A DNA stretch of 64,000 nt, from NCBI GenBank assembly GCA_025890175.1, contig JANPYM010000009.1, positions 2,286,250 through 2,350,249 of the forward strand. Direction: 5' to 3'. The stretch's first letter is position 1; the number at the start of each line of letters is the position of its first letter. A program made the translations under genes and the position numbers. Shown piece by piece: positions 33,223-45,300 of the stretch. The stretch is from Ciborinia camelliae (lineage: Eukaryota; Ascomycota; Leotiomycetes; Helotiales; Sclerotiniaceae). The notes below the pieces were generated by a model that saw nothing but the letters and a program-made list of their open reading frames with translations, had not been told where the DNA came from and did no database searches.

Positions 33223-36200
33223 ATTTTCCGTACGCAAGGCATGGTCAATTAGGAACGATATTAGAGAACCGGCGACAGCGTTGATATGAGAACCATCATA
33301 ATCTCCTTTCGGGCTATGTTACGCCATCTCGCTGCATGAATGTAAAACTTCAGGTAGTAAGAAGGCAACTTGAATGTAAAAAATTAAACTACACTTTAAG
33401 TCCTTCTATATGAGAATATTCTTCTTATGCCTTTCAAAGCGTTCAAATTTCGGTGTCTTCAGTCAGGCGATGGCAGGATTTCAACTCGTAGTCAATGGGC
33501 AATAGCACTCGATGTTCACGAAGTAAGTTGGTGGCTCCGGACGGGTGATGTTTCACAGTTACATGGCCTCTAGTATTTCGAATTCCATTATAACCTGGGA
33601 TATGTCTAGTGCACCGCATTTTCACAGGAAAGATAATACCACGTTTTCCTACACGCTATGCCGGTAAATAATGCGAACGCACGTGGAGTTACATTGCATA
33701 CGCCAAGCCATTCTTACAATACCATTGTAGAAGTGGGAAGACACCTGAAGTACTGAGTTAAATCTAAATCTATCATCTCATCACATTGTCTAGAAATTCC
33801 CCATCCTACCATCATGTTTCCACTTCCACTTCCACTTCCACCTTATTATTGGGCTTCATCGTTCAATCAATCATATCATATCTTTCCCATTTCCCTAATC
33901 CTCGTGTCTAGATCCTGTGGTGTCTAGTCCACATTGCCATCTGCACTCTTCTTCCTACCACATTTCCTTCTTCCATCTTCACACCCCCCTGTCCTCTCTG
34001 TCATTTGGTTTCTCAGCATTCTCGAATTTTATCCCCCGCCCACTTCTATCTTTCTCATACTCTCTGGTGACCACTGTTTTTCTTGCCTGCTGGAGCCGGT
34101 GCTGGTGCTGGAGTTGGAGCTTGGATTGCCTTGCGTAAGGTAACAGCATACTTTCATGGTCCTGCATATATGAATCTTTCTCCTGGAGTGGTTTCGTGGT
34201 GTCTTTTACTTCTATTTTCACCCCTTCTCCTCCTTTCTACCTCCCCCCTTCCCCGCTTCTCCCCAATAACCTCGAAACAAATACCCCGCTTCCACTTCAC
34301 CACACCCTCTTCACCGCACCCCCCTCATAAACCATACGTCCAGGTCCAGGTCTATACGCAAACCCCTTCCCCATCCATCATCTCTCTATACATTCCCTTT
34401 TCCCCCAATCCCGTTCATCACCTATATTTATCTCTTTTCCTCGTGCAAATCTTCATTTATTGGAAGTGGAAGTGGAAGTGGAAGTGGTATGTATTGAGGT
34501 ATTAAAGTCTTGAGGTATTGAAATATTGTGTAGGTTGAGAAGGACTCTAGGAGGGTGAGGGTTGGCTGGGTTAGGGATAGGTGGAGGGATTGATGGTATG
34601 GGTGGGAGTGGGAATGAAGGTGTGGGAGGGGGGAAGGGGGTGCATTTTGGAGTTGGTGGTGAGATCCAATATGGGTGGTTGAGCTGGGATTGGATTGGAT
34701 TGTTGGATGGGTAATTTAAGGGAGATAGCTGGAGATGGATATATGGATGGATGGAAAGGCTATGGATGTGGGAGAGTGGTATATATACCCCCCCCACCTA
34801 GTACATAGGTACCTAGGGAAAAGAATACACCATAAACAAATTCTCTTTTTCATTATTGGGAGAGGGATTGAATTGGATTGGAAAGTTACCTTGGATTTGA
34901 TTGCATTGTAGCTCGTAGAATAGGTGCCACTTTTATTTTCTTGCTCTTTCTTCTCGTGCCCTACTCTTCTTGTGTGGCTTCACTTCCATGTCATCGCCAT
35001 AGCCCCCATCTCATCTCATCCAATCTCATTAAACACCCATCTCATTGAATACCCATCACCACTTCCCAAATTCTCTTGCCAGGAGAGTAATACCTTCAGA
35101 ACCCTTCCACTATTTATCTCTATTCCAATGCTGTATACTTCATGTCGTATGCTGTAAGTAGGTATAACCAATTATCGCTCTAATTTGAGATTTTTCATTC
35201 ATATTTCTGCATTCTGTTTCTCTTTCTCTTCTCTTAACTGATATAAATATATAAATAAATAGATATAAATCCAAACCTTATACAAAGCGAAAAGAAGAGC
35301 ATGTAGAGGGTTGACTCAATCAAGTTTATATGAATTTGACTTGACGGGGCAAATGGGGCAAATGGAAAAGACTGTAGGTAGGTACAATAAGGTAGGCTCA
35401 AAGAGATTGAGACTGAGACCGAGATTAAAAAGTGGAGATAATCTTTTATTTATGGAGAAGGAGAAGGAAGGTAGGAGTAGGAGATGTTGTCATTGGTGCC
35501 CTTGTCCTCGTATGGGGTTGTATATCTTGCACTGGTGGTATGTATTCGTATGCGCATTGATGGTAGAGTAGGGTAGAGAACGGGTGAAACGACACCGACC
35601 CTATTTTACTATGTAGGATCGATATTTCTGTTGGCAGGCAGGAAATCAATCGATCAGGGGAAAGTTTACTGGAGGTGGGATGAAAAGAGTAAGTTCAGTC
35701 AAAACGAAAAAAGGCACTTTACTCCAGGTAATCCAATACGTAAAAGATAATTTCGATATTCGCCTCCTCGACAATATTGCTCACAGTCTACAGTACCGTG
35801 TTTTATATTCCAATTGTACCTACCTAGTAGTTGTTTCCATTGGCGTTTGTTTGATGCTAGCTTGATGTTCGGTTTGATTTGGGGTTGACGTGTAGGTAGT
35901 ATGGATGGATGGATGCCTTGGGTCGGATATCTCTTTTCTTGGGCAATTCTCATAGCATTATTGGCGCGACTGGGGAAAAGAAAAGGGGTTCGCATATAAG
36001 TGAGCGATGGGTGTATTTCATGGAACTCTAATATCGATCTGTAAAAAGAAAAAAAAGGAATTCGCAGATTCATAAATGAAGTATGATCTCAAGCCCTGCA
36101 AGTTCTTCGAGCGCGGGGAGAATAACTTCGAGACGCGAGTAGTTGGCGTAGTTCATCAAATGGTATTTTCTTGTAGGGAAAATTTAAATATGAACCAGTA

Positions 36201-36383
36201 CAGAGAAACCCATACATATATCCAAACAGTTGATATCCTTCCAAGAATCATCAACGCGGTCACTTGGCCGTGTTGGTAACTTAAACCTGTAGGATGGACG
36301 GCACGCCGGGTCATCCAAAGAGATCGAAGTAGAGAGAAGCGATGTTAAAGCCCTATGAATGTGCGAGTGCAGCTGCAGCGCGG
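33223..36383. other. Intergenic region, no gene recognised
   Basis: About 3.2 kb. The first 150 bases are the 3' flank of EGD1. Pyrimidine-rich stretches (33790-34460) and purine-rich stretches (34461-34790) follow, with (GGAAGT)n at 34461-34487 and GGTGCTGGTGCTGGA-type sequence at 34092-34125. The frames there are low complexity and were not accepted as genes. Confidence 0.5.
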
Positions 36384-36602
36384 AGCGCTTCCGGTTCTCC
36401 GGTTACTGTTGGTTAGCGTAGCGCTTCCGGTTCTCCGGTTACTATGTAGCTTAGCGTAGCGTTTCCGGTTCTCCGGTTACTTGTGGCTTAGCGCTTCCGG
36501 TTCTCCGGTTACTTGTAGCTTAGCGTAGCGCTTCCGGTTCTCCGGTTACTATGTAGCTGAGCGTAGCGCTTCCAGTTCTCCGGTTACATGTAGCTTAGCG
36601 TA
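36384..36602. repeat. Tandem array of a ~37-base unit with CCGGTTCTCCGG core
   Basis: Six units, each with CTTCCGGTTCTCCGGTTAC followed by a variable TATGTAGCTTAGCGTAGCG spacer. The core CCGG-TTCT-CCGG is an inverted repeat able to form a small hairpin. Units differ by a few bases and in spacer length. The array ends about 240 bases beyond the stop codon of the minus-strand TRM44 gene, so it may lie in or near its 3' untranslated region. Confidence 0.9.
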
Positions 36603-36845
36603 GCCTCGTTCGTAGAGGATTCTATGATTCCTACAATCAATCCAATCATATGCTTCCAACATAACTTAACATAATTATATATATATTTTTGATCAAGATG
36701 AAGGTGATGTAATAGATTCGCATGTAGACGGCACGTTTTGTGGCACTTTGGGATTTTGGTGAAAATCTTGCTTGTAGGCGGTGGATTGGCTGGTAAAGTT
36801 AACGGGTGGTAAACAGACAGCATGCGCCTCGAACTCAAATTACTA

Positions 36846-38312
36846 TTAATGATTTTTTGCCTTCCCCGTCACCAACTTCAATGCATTCTCCTTCCAACCT
36901 GCAGCTCCACCATGTGCATCGACAAACTCTTGTACGTCGACTTCTTCATAATCCAATTTTCTTCTCCTTCCAATCAACGCTGCATTTCTCGTACTCGGTA
37001 TCCGTAGCCATTCCTTCTCTACTTCCCATCCACAACCTTCAGCCAGTCCCGCAACCCATGCTACGAGAGAAGCATAGGCCGATGGTGTGCCTTCGGATCC
37101 TTTGGGTGGTGGTGCCCTATATCTTGCACCGCTAAGAGCATGACTACAGCATGGAATCATCATAAATGGTGACTGGGAGATGTTCGCAAGGATGGGTGTC
37201 CATGGGGTAAGCTCATCGGCGTGATTTGAAATGATAAATGTTCCTTTAGGAAATGTTCCGTCATGAATGTTAGGCCCCGAGGTTTGATTTTCATTAAACT
37301 CCGAATATAGAATCGAGGGTATCAAGACAAGTTCTTCTAACTTCTCTCGTGTTTTGGAACCAAACACACTCCATGATTTCCGTTCTCTAGCATCAAATCC
37401 CCACCCTTTATAACCTTCCTCGGATAAAATGTGAACGAGAAGTCCATTCCCACAACCAATATCAACATAACCTGGAAATTCGGTATCTTTATAAGTATCG
37501 GCCCAAAGTTCAATAAGGAATGCTGCAATATTCAGATCCTCGAAGACATGTTTTTCAGGGTCTGTGACTTCAGCCCAATTGTCAATCAAAGTCTTTGCAT
37601 ACTTGGCCTTAAGACGAGCATAGGTATTTTGAACAGTAGCTTGAGGTATGATGGTATCATGATGAACCTTCTTAACATATCCCGCGGCAGTGCCTTGTCC
37701 ATGCTTGTATAGAGCAGCTAGTAAATGTTCAGCCGTTCTTTCAAGTTTCTGGGTACGAGGTTCCGAGTCGAAGAATGAATAGTGTATTGCGATTCTTCCA
37801 TCTAGTGTATCGGGATTGAACGTATGCTGAAAGGCAATTCCGTAAACTTTAGGATGATAAAACGGTGTTTCATCAGGAGAGGATATATGAGGGAGATATA
37901 TGACCAAAGATTCAACCTCTCCAGTATCTGTAGTATGGTGATAGAAAAGACATGTTTGATCCAGTGGCTTATCTTTTAAAATATTCCTAGGAATCATGGT
38001 TCTTACCATAACTTTTTGCAGAGCGTAGTTGCGAAAATTAATGATTCTCGCAGGAACAGTGGTATCATTCTGGAAATTCTCATCAAATGTCTGTTCTAAG
38101 GATATATCGGCTCGAAATAGGTGATTAGAGTTAATGTTTGGATTTCGTATCAAATTCAACATGACCTGTGAGAAGATCTCGGGTGGAAAGGAGCATTTAT
38201 GCTGGAGTAAAGGTGTCCAACTGTGACCATTATTTTCGTTGATATCCTCGAGTATCGATGGAAACCCAGGAGAGTACGACTCTGGACTGAATACAACCTT
38301 TTCAGGAGCCAT
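36846..38312 (-). CDS. TRM44: tRNA(Ser) (uridine(44)-2'-O)-methyltransferase Trm44
   Basis: Intronless, 488 residues. The enzyme methylates the 2'-OH of U44 in tRNA(Ser) with S-adenosylmethionine, in the cytoplasm. Seen: the N-terminal family region with KVMVRTMIPRN and LVIYLPH (residues about 95-150), the SAM-binding motif VDIGCGNG at 283-290, the following GWGFDARERKSW, a post-motif IISNHADELTPW, and the conserved end segment MMIPCCSHALSGARYR with GTPSAYASLVAWV. Length and motif order agree with fungal Trm44. It is divergent from RPL24, with 549 bases between the two start codons. Confidence is high from motif order. Confidence 0.9.
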   Translation of the reverse strand: MAPEKVVFSPESYSPGFPSILEDINENNGHSWTPLLQHKCSFPPEIFSQVMLNLIRNPNINSNHLFRADISLEQTFDENFQNDTTVPARIINFRNYALQKVMVRTMIPRNILKDKPLDQTCLFYHHTTDTGEVESLVIYLPHISSPDETPFYHPKVYGIAFQHTFNPDTLDGRIAIHYSFFDSEPRTQKLERTAEHLLAALYKHGQGTAAGYVKKVHHDTIIPQATVQNTYARLKAKYAKTLIDNWAEVTDPEKHVFEDLNIAAFLIELWADTYKDTEFPGYVDIGCGNGLLVHILSEEGYKGWGFDARERKSWSVFGSKTREKLEELVLIPSILYSEFNENQTSGPNIHDGTFPKGTFIISNHADELTPWTPILANISQSPFMMIPCCSHALSGARYRAPPPKGSEGTPSAYASLVAWVAGLAEGCGWEVEKEWLRIPSTRNAALIGRRRKLDYEEVDVQEFVDAHGGAAGWKENALKLVTGKAKNH

Positions 38313-38861
38313 GGTTGATTACGGGCGATGAAGTTGTGGGTAGTTGTACATGTGTATGAGCAAAGGTTACATTGGAAACAGTGTTTGAAGTAAATCACGT
38401 GATATCAATTCCAAAGCTTCAGATGATTACTACCAGTACAGTCCTTCCAATAGTAGATAAAATGGTTGAATGAGAAAGTTTAACTTGTAATGAAGTTCTA
38501 CATTTCTCCCCTTGACAACGTTTTAATTTTAGATGAGGTTAATTGATAGGTTCCAAGCTGGAGGTTACATTCGACAAGATGAGGCTGACAAGGCTGACAT
38601 GTCAAGGCTCAAAATTTTTCAATTCCAAGTTTTCCAAGTTTCATTAGGGCCAACCTTAATGGAATTTAGCGAGGTCTTAGCACGCACCACGACCAAAAAA
38701 TTAAATCCAGCCTATTGACTTTAGTCACTTTAGTCGCGTTTGGACCGCCTCCAATTGCCTATATCTCCAGCCCGCCCGCCCACAGGAAATATCCAAACCA
38801 AGTCAAACGACAATTACGCCAATCGACAACTTAACAACTTACGTTTACGACCGTCGACAAC
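38313..38861. promoter_or_regulatory. Divergent promoter region of TRM44 and RPL24
   Basis: The 549 bases between the start codons of the two divergent genes. The half near RPL24 has a short AT-rich tract, a CGCACCACG motif and a pyrimidine-rich leader immediately before the ATG, as in fungal ribosomal protein genes. No specific factor site can be claimed. Confidence 0.45.
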
Positions 38862-39614
38862 ATGCGTACTTACGAAGATTCCTTCTCCGGAGCCAAGATC
38901 TACCCTGGAAAGGTGCGTCTACTTTCCTTTAATGATGATAGTATTGCGATGGATGATGGGAATTGAGGAAAAAGGAATGAAGGAAATTGATGGGGCCACG
39001 ACTTGTGCAGATTTGGAATTTATTTTGACGGCGCACATATGAATCGATAATTGAGAACTCGATACTAATTACTTCTGGGAATTATATAGGGCAAGCTCTA
39101 CGTTCGTGGAGACTCCAAGATCTTCCGTTTCCAAAATGGTAAATCCGAGTCCTTGTTCTTGCAACGCAAGAACCCTCGCCGTATCGCCTGGACTGTTCTC
39201 TTCCGAAGACAACACAAGAAGGGTATCTCTGAGGTATGATACAATCTTATGTCGCGACTCAATCCACATCGAGATGGAATAATGACATCATCGTATGGAT
39301 ATTCGGAAGGACAAAATACTGATGAGGCTTTCACCATATAGGAAGTCGCCAAGAAGCGTTCCCGCAAGACCGTCAAGTCCCAAAGAGCTATCGTCGGTGC
39401 TTCCCTCGATGTGATCAAGGAGCGAAGAAACCAGAGACCCGAGGCTAGGTCCGCCGCCCGCGATTCCGCCATCAAGGCAGCCAAGGAGAAGCGTGCCGCC
39501 GAACAAGCCGCCAAGAAGGCCACCAAGGCAAAGACCGCCGTCTCTACTCAATCGAAAGTCAGCAAGCAAGGTTCGAAGGGCAAGGCACCAAAGCCAATGA
39601 ACACCAGCCGTTAA
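38862..39614 (+). CDS. RPL24: 60S ribosomal protein L24 (eL24)
   Basis: Three exons: 38862-38912, 39090-39233 and 39342-39614, for 155 residues. It is a component of the large ribosomal subunit that reaches toward the small subunit. Seen: [25 protein letters not shown], split by the first intron after PGK (phase 0), then [23 protein letters not shown] and the basic alanine/lysine-rich tail ([21 protein letters not shown]). The family's usual zinc cysteines (CSFCGY) at the N-terminus are absent here, as in other filamentous ascomycetes. All borders are GT/AG. Introns of 177 and 108 bases are long for so small a gene, as is common in fungal ribosomal protein genes. Confidence 0.95.
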
Positions 39615-39898
39615 GTGTTTTGTTCATGGTTGTGGGCGTGCAATGGAAGGGCTTGGGTTGTCTTTGTTAGCGGAATAAATCAATACACTTCGAGAGTGCT
39701 CGGAGGTTATCATGTGGATTCGCAAATGGGCATTCTACTTGATCATGATTAATAGCTTATAAATGACAAGACTGTTACAAATAATGATGGCTAGGAAGGT
39801 TATGCGACTCAGTGCAATGCGATGCGATGTGTGTGATGCATATATATATATATATGTATGTATGTATGATGTATGTATATATATATATATAATGTATG

Positions 39899-39929
<31 letters not shown>

Positions 39930-40941
39930 ATATGTATGTATGTATGTAGGTATGTATGTATGTATGTATGTATGTATATATGTATGTATATATGTATGTA
40001 TATATATATGTATATATATATATGTATTATAAAGTTAATATTAATATTGAGATGATTAATATCTAAAACTTCTTATCCACCTAACTATTAGACATGGATA
40101 TGACATAGATAGATAGTCTCTCAGCTTGAGTGTCTGTCGTGATACGAGTATCCATTGTCGTTCGAGAGAATAATATATGTAATGAATAAAATCTCCTTCC
40201 CTTCAGCAAGTGTTATTATATAGGTATCAGTGAGGCGAGCATTTCAAATTACCTCAACGACACTTAGGGTTCGTAAAGCAAGACAAGACAAGAGTCTCTA
40301 GAGTCTCCAGAGTATCCAAAGAAACTGAGGTATGTACTAGATAGGTAGATATTTCATGATGGCTATCCGTTTGTTGTGTTGCAGGCGAGACGATGTTATG
40401 TGCTTGGTAGATTTTGGATGATATGGGGCCCAGCCATAGGTTGTATTAAATGGAGGATATTGGATATTGGATATCGGTGATGGGTGGAATGATAGCTTCT
40501 AAGTACTCGGTGTGGATTTGGACGGCTATTCTTACTTAGGGTCAAATGGAAGATCGAGATGTTATGAGAGAGAAAGTTGCGGGATGGGAAGGGAAGCGAG
40601 TGTCTTTGGATGCAATTTTAATGCATCGATTGGGTTTATGTATTAATCAGACTGCTTGGGTTGCTGTATTGTTAGAGGGCTCTGGTATATGCTGACACTG
40701 GCACTAGTACTGCGAAGAATATGCCTTTTGAGAATAACGGCCGGTTCCATCTTAAATGCATCGTGCTACTCAGGATACCATTTTTTGAGTATTACCATGC
40801 TCAGGCAATATCTGATATATTTCCTCTTGGTTCAGATTATGACCATAACGAACTGGGCGATTCATTCAACATTGATACCCCCTCCAGATCCACAAACCTC
40901 ACCCACACTCAACCAATCATGTGATGAACCACCGCCTCATC
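39615..40941. other. Intergenic region with TA/TATG microsatellite
   Basis: The 3' flanks of RPL24 (plus) and of the RAD51-like gene (minus) converge here. Apart from the large microsatellite listed separately, nothing was recognised. Plus-strand frames at 40656-40982 overlap the RAD51-like 3' end and lack coding character. Confidence 0.5.
39838..40026. repeat. (TA)n / (TATG)n compound microsatellite
   Basis: About 190 bases alternate between runs of TA and runs of TATG with few interruptions. Frames through it ([13 protein letters not shown]) are artefacts. Likely length-variable between strains. Confidence 0.95.
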
Positions 40942-42411
40942 CTACGCCATCCCTTCTACTAACCCAGCAACCCCGCCCTTAAAAGCATCAACCAGCTCCG
41001 TACCCTCATTACCAATCTCAAAGAGCCCCCACCTCTGCTCTCTATCACCAAATCTCCTGCCCAAATCCCTATCTTCGCCCAAAACAGGACATTCATCCCT
41101 CAAAACTTCAAAAACGAGACAATAATTGACTTGGTCAATCTGGAAACCATCATCTTGGCCATAGAGAACTTCGGCATCTTCTCTTGATTTCGGTATCTTC
41201 GAGATCATGATATGGAGGTCTAGAAATTCGTCGAATATTCGTCCCAGTGAGGGTTTCTGAGCTGTGGAGGTAAATATAGATTGGATAGCTGGAGGTGGAG
41301 GTGGACGAGAACTGGGGTTTGTGTAGTTGATTTTGGTTGAGATGGTAGAGTTGTGGAGGATGGTGAGGATATTTTGGGTATGGGTTAGCGTGTGTAGGGT
41401 TCGTGATAATATGGTGAGAAGATTGTGAGCTGAGACTTTTTCCGAGTGTGTAAATAGATGGGATATTAAATAATGCATGTTGTCTATGATTAATATTTCC
41501 GGACTCGTTTCTTCCCGACTTTTGTTCGGCGGGGCGGTTTCGACGGGAGGCGGTGTTAGAATGTCAATATCTTCTTCCTCTTCGCTATCACCGATCTCAT
41601 CTGGTATTTTGTGCAATGGCGCTGCTTGCTTCTCAATAGATTTATCCTTTCGCGGTGGAATGTTGTTAGAGATTTCTTGATCACCTTCATCGTTATTGGG
41701 CTGGCCGCCTGCTCGTCCTATCTCACCCAGGACCTCCCACAATCCTTCTATGTCAAAGACTCTACTGATTGCAATCAGTTCCAGCATTGCATTCACCTCA
41801 CTTTGTATCTCAAGTTCGGTGGTCTCATGTGGATTGGGACCATTCTCGAAATTCCCATGTGTATTGTTCCTACTTCTTATCTCATGTCTCATTTTAAGTA
41901 TTCTTGATCTCAAGACTTTGACTAGGAGAGGAAGGCTAAAGGAACCAGTAGTATCAATCACCACGACCTTTGGCTTCATTGAATTTCTTGATATATTTTG
42001 GGGGTTCTGGATACCATTCACTAAATCGGCAGGCTCGAGGAGAACAGAGGCTATAAGATTGAGAGATATCTAGCAGGAACACCCATTAGTATCTCGTCCA
42101 ATGCACAAGTACTACACAATATCGCAGAAACTTACCAATCTACTACCTAACGATTCATCCCCATCAGCAGTACTCAACCCCACCACAATTCCCCTTTCAA
42201 AGCCTCCATTCAATTTATCTTTACAGCCACAAAGAACATAATCATCGATCTCCGGGCATCCCACCTTGAGTCTCGCCAGCCCACCATTTTTCCCACCGAA
42301 CCGTGCCCGTTGCCGCTCTTCCAATTCAAGCAATCGATCTGCCGTTATTGGTTGAGCCGGTTCTGGAGAATACGATGCCTCTGCCTGAGCAGTGTTATCT
42401 CTTTCAATCAT
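40942..42411 (-). CDS. RAD51-paralogue-like protein with degenerate Walker A
   Basis: Two minus-strand exons, 42411-42136 and 42069-40942, give 467 residues; the intron has GTAAGT, an ACTAAT branch and CTAG. Residues 47-92 follow the RecA/RAD51 pattern (VGCPEIDDYV..GGFERGIVVGLS), but where the Walker A loop GxxxxGKT is expected there is STADGDESLGSRL (80-92), without the Lys-Thr/Ser. A Walker-B-like strand VVVIDTTGSF follows at 127-136 and a second EILIIDNMHYL further on. An acidic, Pro-rich insert (GDSEEEEDIDILTPPP) separates them. In fungi such proteins are annotated as RAD51-like recombination or repair factors. Nuclear DNA repair is an inference; ATP binding looks doubtful. No other family fits better. 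Confidence 0.65.
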
Positions 42412-44577
42412 TTTGAGAATCTGCGGAAGGTTGATGATCGCGTAATTATACGCCGGGACTTTTTGATATTTACGAACATCTCAAAGTATATCACTCAAGA
42501 TGATCGAAAAGTAAGGTCTTCTGAGTGGTAGATCATCATACTTGAGCGAATTGGTTCCATAATGATACCGCAATCGAATCACTTCATTCGGAGTGGTACT
42601 TGCGGAGCGTGTGACAATGGAAGTACAGTCCAACTTCGCCGTACGAGTATTTTCGTGTTCCAGAATTACACGTTCCCACGTGATCACTAGGACTCAATTT
42701 TCCAATCTTCACTCCAATGTCTCCTAATAATCATGAGTTGGCCACCCACGATCAATAAAACTTCATCCACTCGATATTATTTTTCAATTAGACCTCTGTG
42801 TGAGTTCCAACATCCAGCGGCGGGAATAAAGAAAAGGAGCAAGCTACACTACCTTAGCTCTACGACCAAACATACCAAAAATAGCCACCCATGCAGTCCT
42901 TCCCATCACAAAGTTCCACCAATTCCTCTCTTCCGATTGCAAACCAAGCCTAGTCAGGAAAAACAAAAAGCTGGGCAAAAAATCAGACTTGCAACAAAAC
43001 CTTTTCCTTCAATTTAGTTGGTCTCTACCATTCGTGTTTCCAATATCACGGGTAAAGCTTGGGTAAAGCTTACGACGACAATTCTGTATATAAGTGGCAC
43101 GTAGTGGCACGCACTCTAAGGAGGATACGGATGTATAATTCCGATTGGGGGGCTTGCTTGCTTGCTTGCTTGGTACGGCTTGAGGAATTCGGTCCCGAGA
43201 GTCTTGGGGATTGAGATGTTGGTTTTCTTCAGAGTTGAAGAATACTGTACCGGGATTGTCTAAATATATGTATATTCATGAGTGGTATACAGAATACAAA
43301 GCAATACAATAGACTTGTATTGTTGGATGAAGAGACTATTTTCATATGTTGGTAGTTTTCACGCAGGAGAGCTTGAGAGCTGTTATCCCAAATCCTGGAA
43401 CATCACAATGTTCACAGCATCACAATCTCCGATGTGTGCAACAGAGTCTTTCTAGTCCTGACTAGGGTATATGCTCACTGCCACATGTCCCTGAATTGTA
43501 TTATTCCTCCTACCTTTTTTGGTCTTCGTCGCAGCGTCTTATCATTCCTTATCTTGTCATTGCATCACACTCCAAGGGATGACCGTGGCAAGGAATGTTT
43601 TTGCTGAATGGCTGAATTCAATCTTTTAATATGATCCCCAGTTAGCCCCGCCATCCATTTATGGGCATGCACTACTGATTCTTTGCATCTAAGTTCTAAC
43701 CCTCACGCTAATCTTTACATTTACTTATGTTTATAAGACTACTACTACGTTATCATATCAGATTGATTATTTTTTACCCTTTCGGAGTCTCGGACTGAAC
43801 TTGAGCATACAAAGAGAGGAAGAACGAAAGGAAAAGAGAAGAAAGAAGAGCGTTGATTTGTGTATCCGTTCAGAGATTGCACGTTCAGAGATTGCACAAT
43901 ACTCGAGACTGTTGAGCAGGTGATGATTCTTGTTTTGACATTGACAGTACTGTATTAGATGACATGGAGGTTCGAACTTTGATATTCAATATCCGTGGAG
44001 GTTTGTGGGATTGAAATGCCCGACGGGAAGTTGGGTTTGAGGAGAATTTATTTTATCTAAATTCTGTTCTGCGAAACGATTTTTCCATTTTGTTAGTCCC
44101 TATAATGATCTCAAAATTTGACTCTTGCGTTGAAGAGAAAATCATAATCACGTTCACAAGAAGGTGAACAGAAATTCTGTGCGCTTGTTCATTATATTAT
44201 ATTTGTTATACGGATTATATTCGTGTCGATCGTGTCTAGACTCTAGTTCCATATTCTTTGTTTTCAAATTCTCCTCCGAATCGATTTTCCCTCAACTTGC
44301 ACATGGGGAAATGATGGCTTATTGGTCACCAATTCAAGAGATAACTCCTGCACTCTGCCAGTGTCGTTTTGGGAGAGGATCATCGTTGTATGACTTAGGG
44401 GATACACCTGCGGCACCAATCAAACTCTGCTCTCCGTTGTTCCTGGAGCGCGCCTCGTGGCTCTGAGTCTCATTCTTCTAAATCACATGGATGTAGCTAC
44501 CTCTCAACAGATGCAGCTTATATCCGAAAACCTGTAAATTCTCAACGAGCCTCTCATCTAATTGATGGAAAAAAAAT
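42412..44577. other. Intergenic region, no gene recognised
   Basis: About 2.2 kb. The first 300 bases are the upstream region of the RAD51-like gene. A 94-codon frame at 42733-43017 (plus) has no motif. The remainder includes a CTTGCTTGC repeat near 43152-43172 and AT-rich DNA. Nothing else could be supported. Confidence 0.45.
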
Positions 44578-45300
44578 TCACCGGCCATCATCGAGGTTCC
44601 ACCCCTTCCTCCAGGTCTTGATCAACCCCCAAGACTCCAAGGCTCTTTGCGCATGTTCAAGAACTTTCTCTCCCTCTTCCGCCGTCGATCTATCAAACAA
44701 TTTCATACTCACCCAACCTCTAAACCCAAATCCCTCAACAATGGCCCTAGTAACCTCTTCAACCGGAAGATAAGCCCCCCTTTCCACTTTCCCCACAAAC
44801 AACCTCGCATTTCTACTCCAACTCATCCTCGCCAGTTGTTCCTTATCCCAAAAACACATGTCCCTTAACCAGCGGCTCTTTCAATTTTCCCGCATCCACA
44901 ACCTGAATATAAAAAACCATCTCCACATCAATAACACGTACCAATTTCTCCAAACATCCCTTTAAATCTCGCTCCGCATTTCCCGTTTTCCCTTCCCCAT
45001 CAACAGATAATGGATCCCTATATACACTCCCAACAATATCAAACGAATCCAACACCCCCCCGAAATCCGCTCGATCGACTCGCGCCACAATCTCCAACCC
45101 GGATTCCCACGTGTCGGAATATATACTCCAGCATAAATTTCCATATGCGAATTTCACAACCGGTTATTCTCTAGCCCCCATATCCATATCCACCACTTCC
45201 TATAACTCCCTCACGACAATTTCGATTTCCATCTCATCTGTAATCATCTCCTTCCTTATCCACCCTCAAATTCGCAGGAATCGGATCAGAAGTTATTATC
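44578..45300 (-). pseudogene. Decayed 3-dehydroshikimate dehydratase-like gene
   Basis: The minus strand encodes, in pieces, the C-terminal half of the TIM-barrel 3-dehydroshikimate dehydratase (QutC/qa-4) family. From upstream: an IPANLRVDKEGDDYR fragment, VVRELxEVVDMDMGARExPVVKFAY with stops at 45200-45202 and 45164-45166, then an open run KFAYGNLCWSIYSDTWE ... VDRADFGGVLDSFDIVGSVY ... VFYIQVVDAGKL to a stop near 44843. After a frameshift comes ARMSWSRNARLFVGKVERG and YLPVEEVTRAIVEGFGFRGW. The motifs match the family's sugar-phosphate-isomerase fold in order. The N-terminal half of the barrel is missing. An active enzyme would turn 3-dehydroshikimate into protocatechuate in quinate catabolism; this copy cannot. 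It could also be a related isomerase-type barrel. Confidence 0.78.

Noticed and set aside
39763..40055. [13 protein letters not shown] frames
   Set aside because: Products of the TA/TATG microsatellite.
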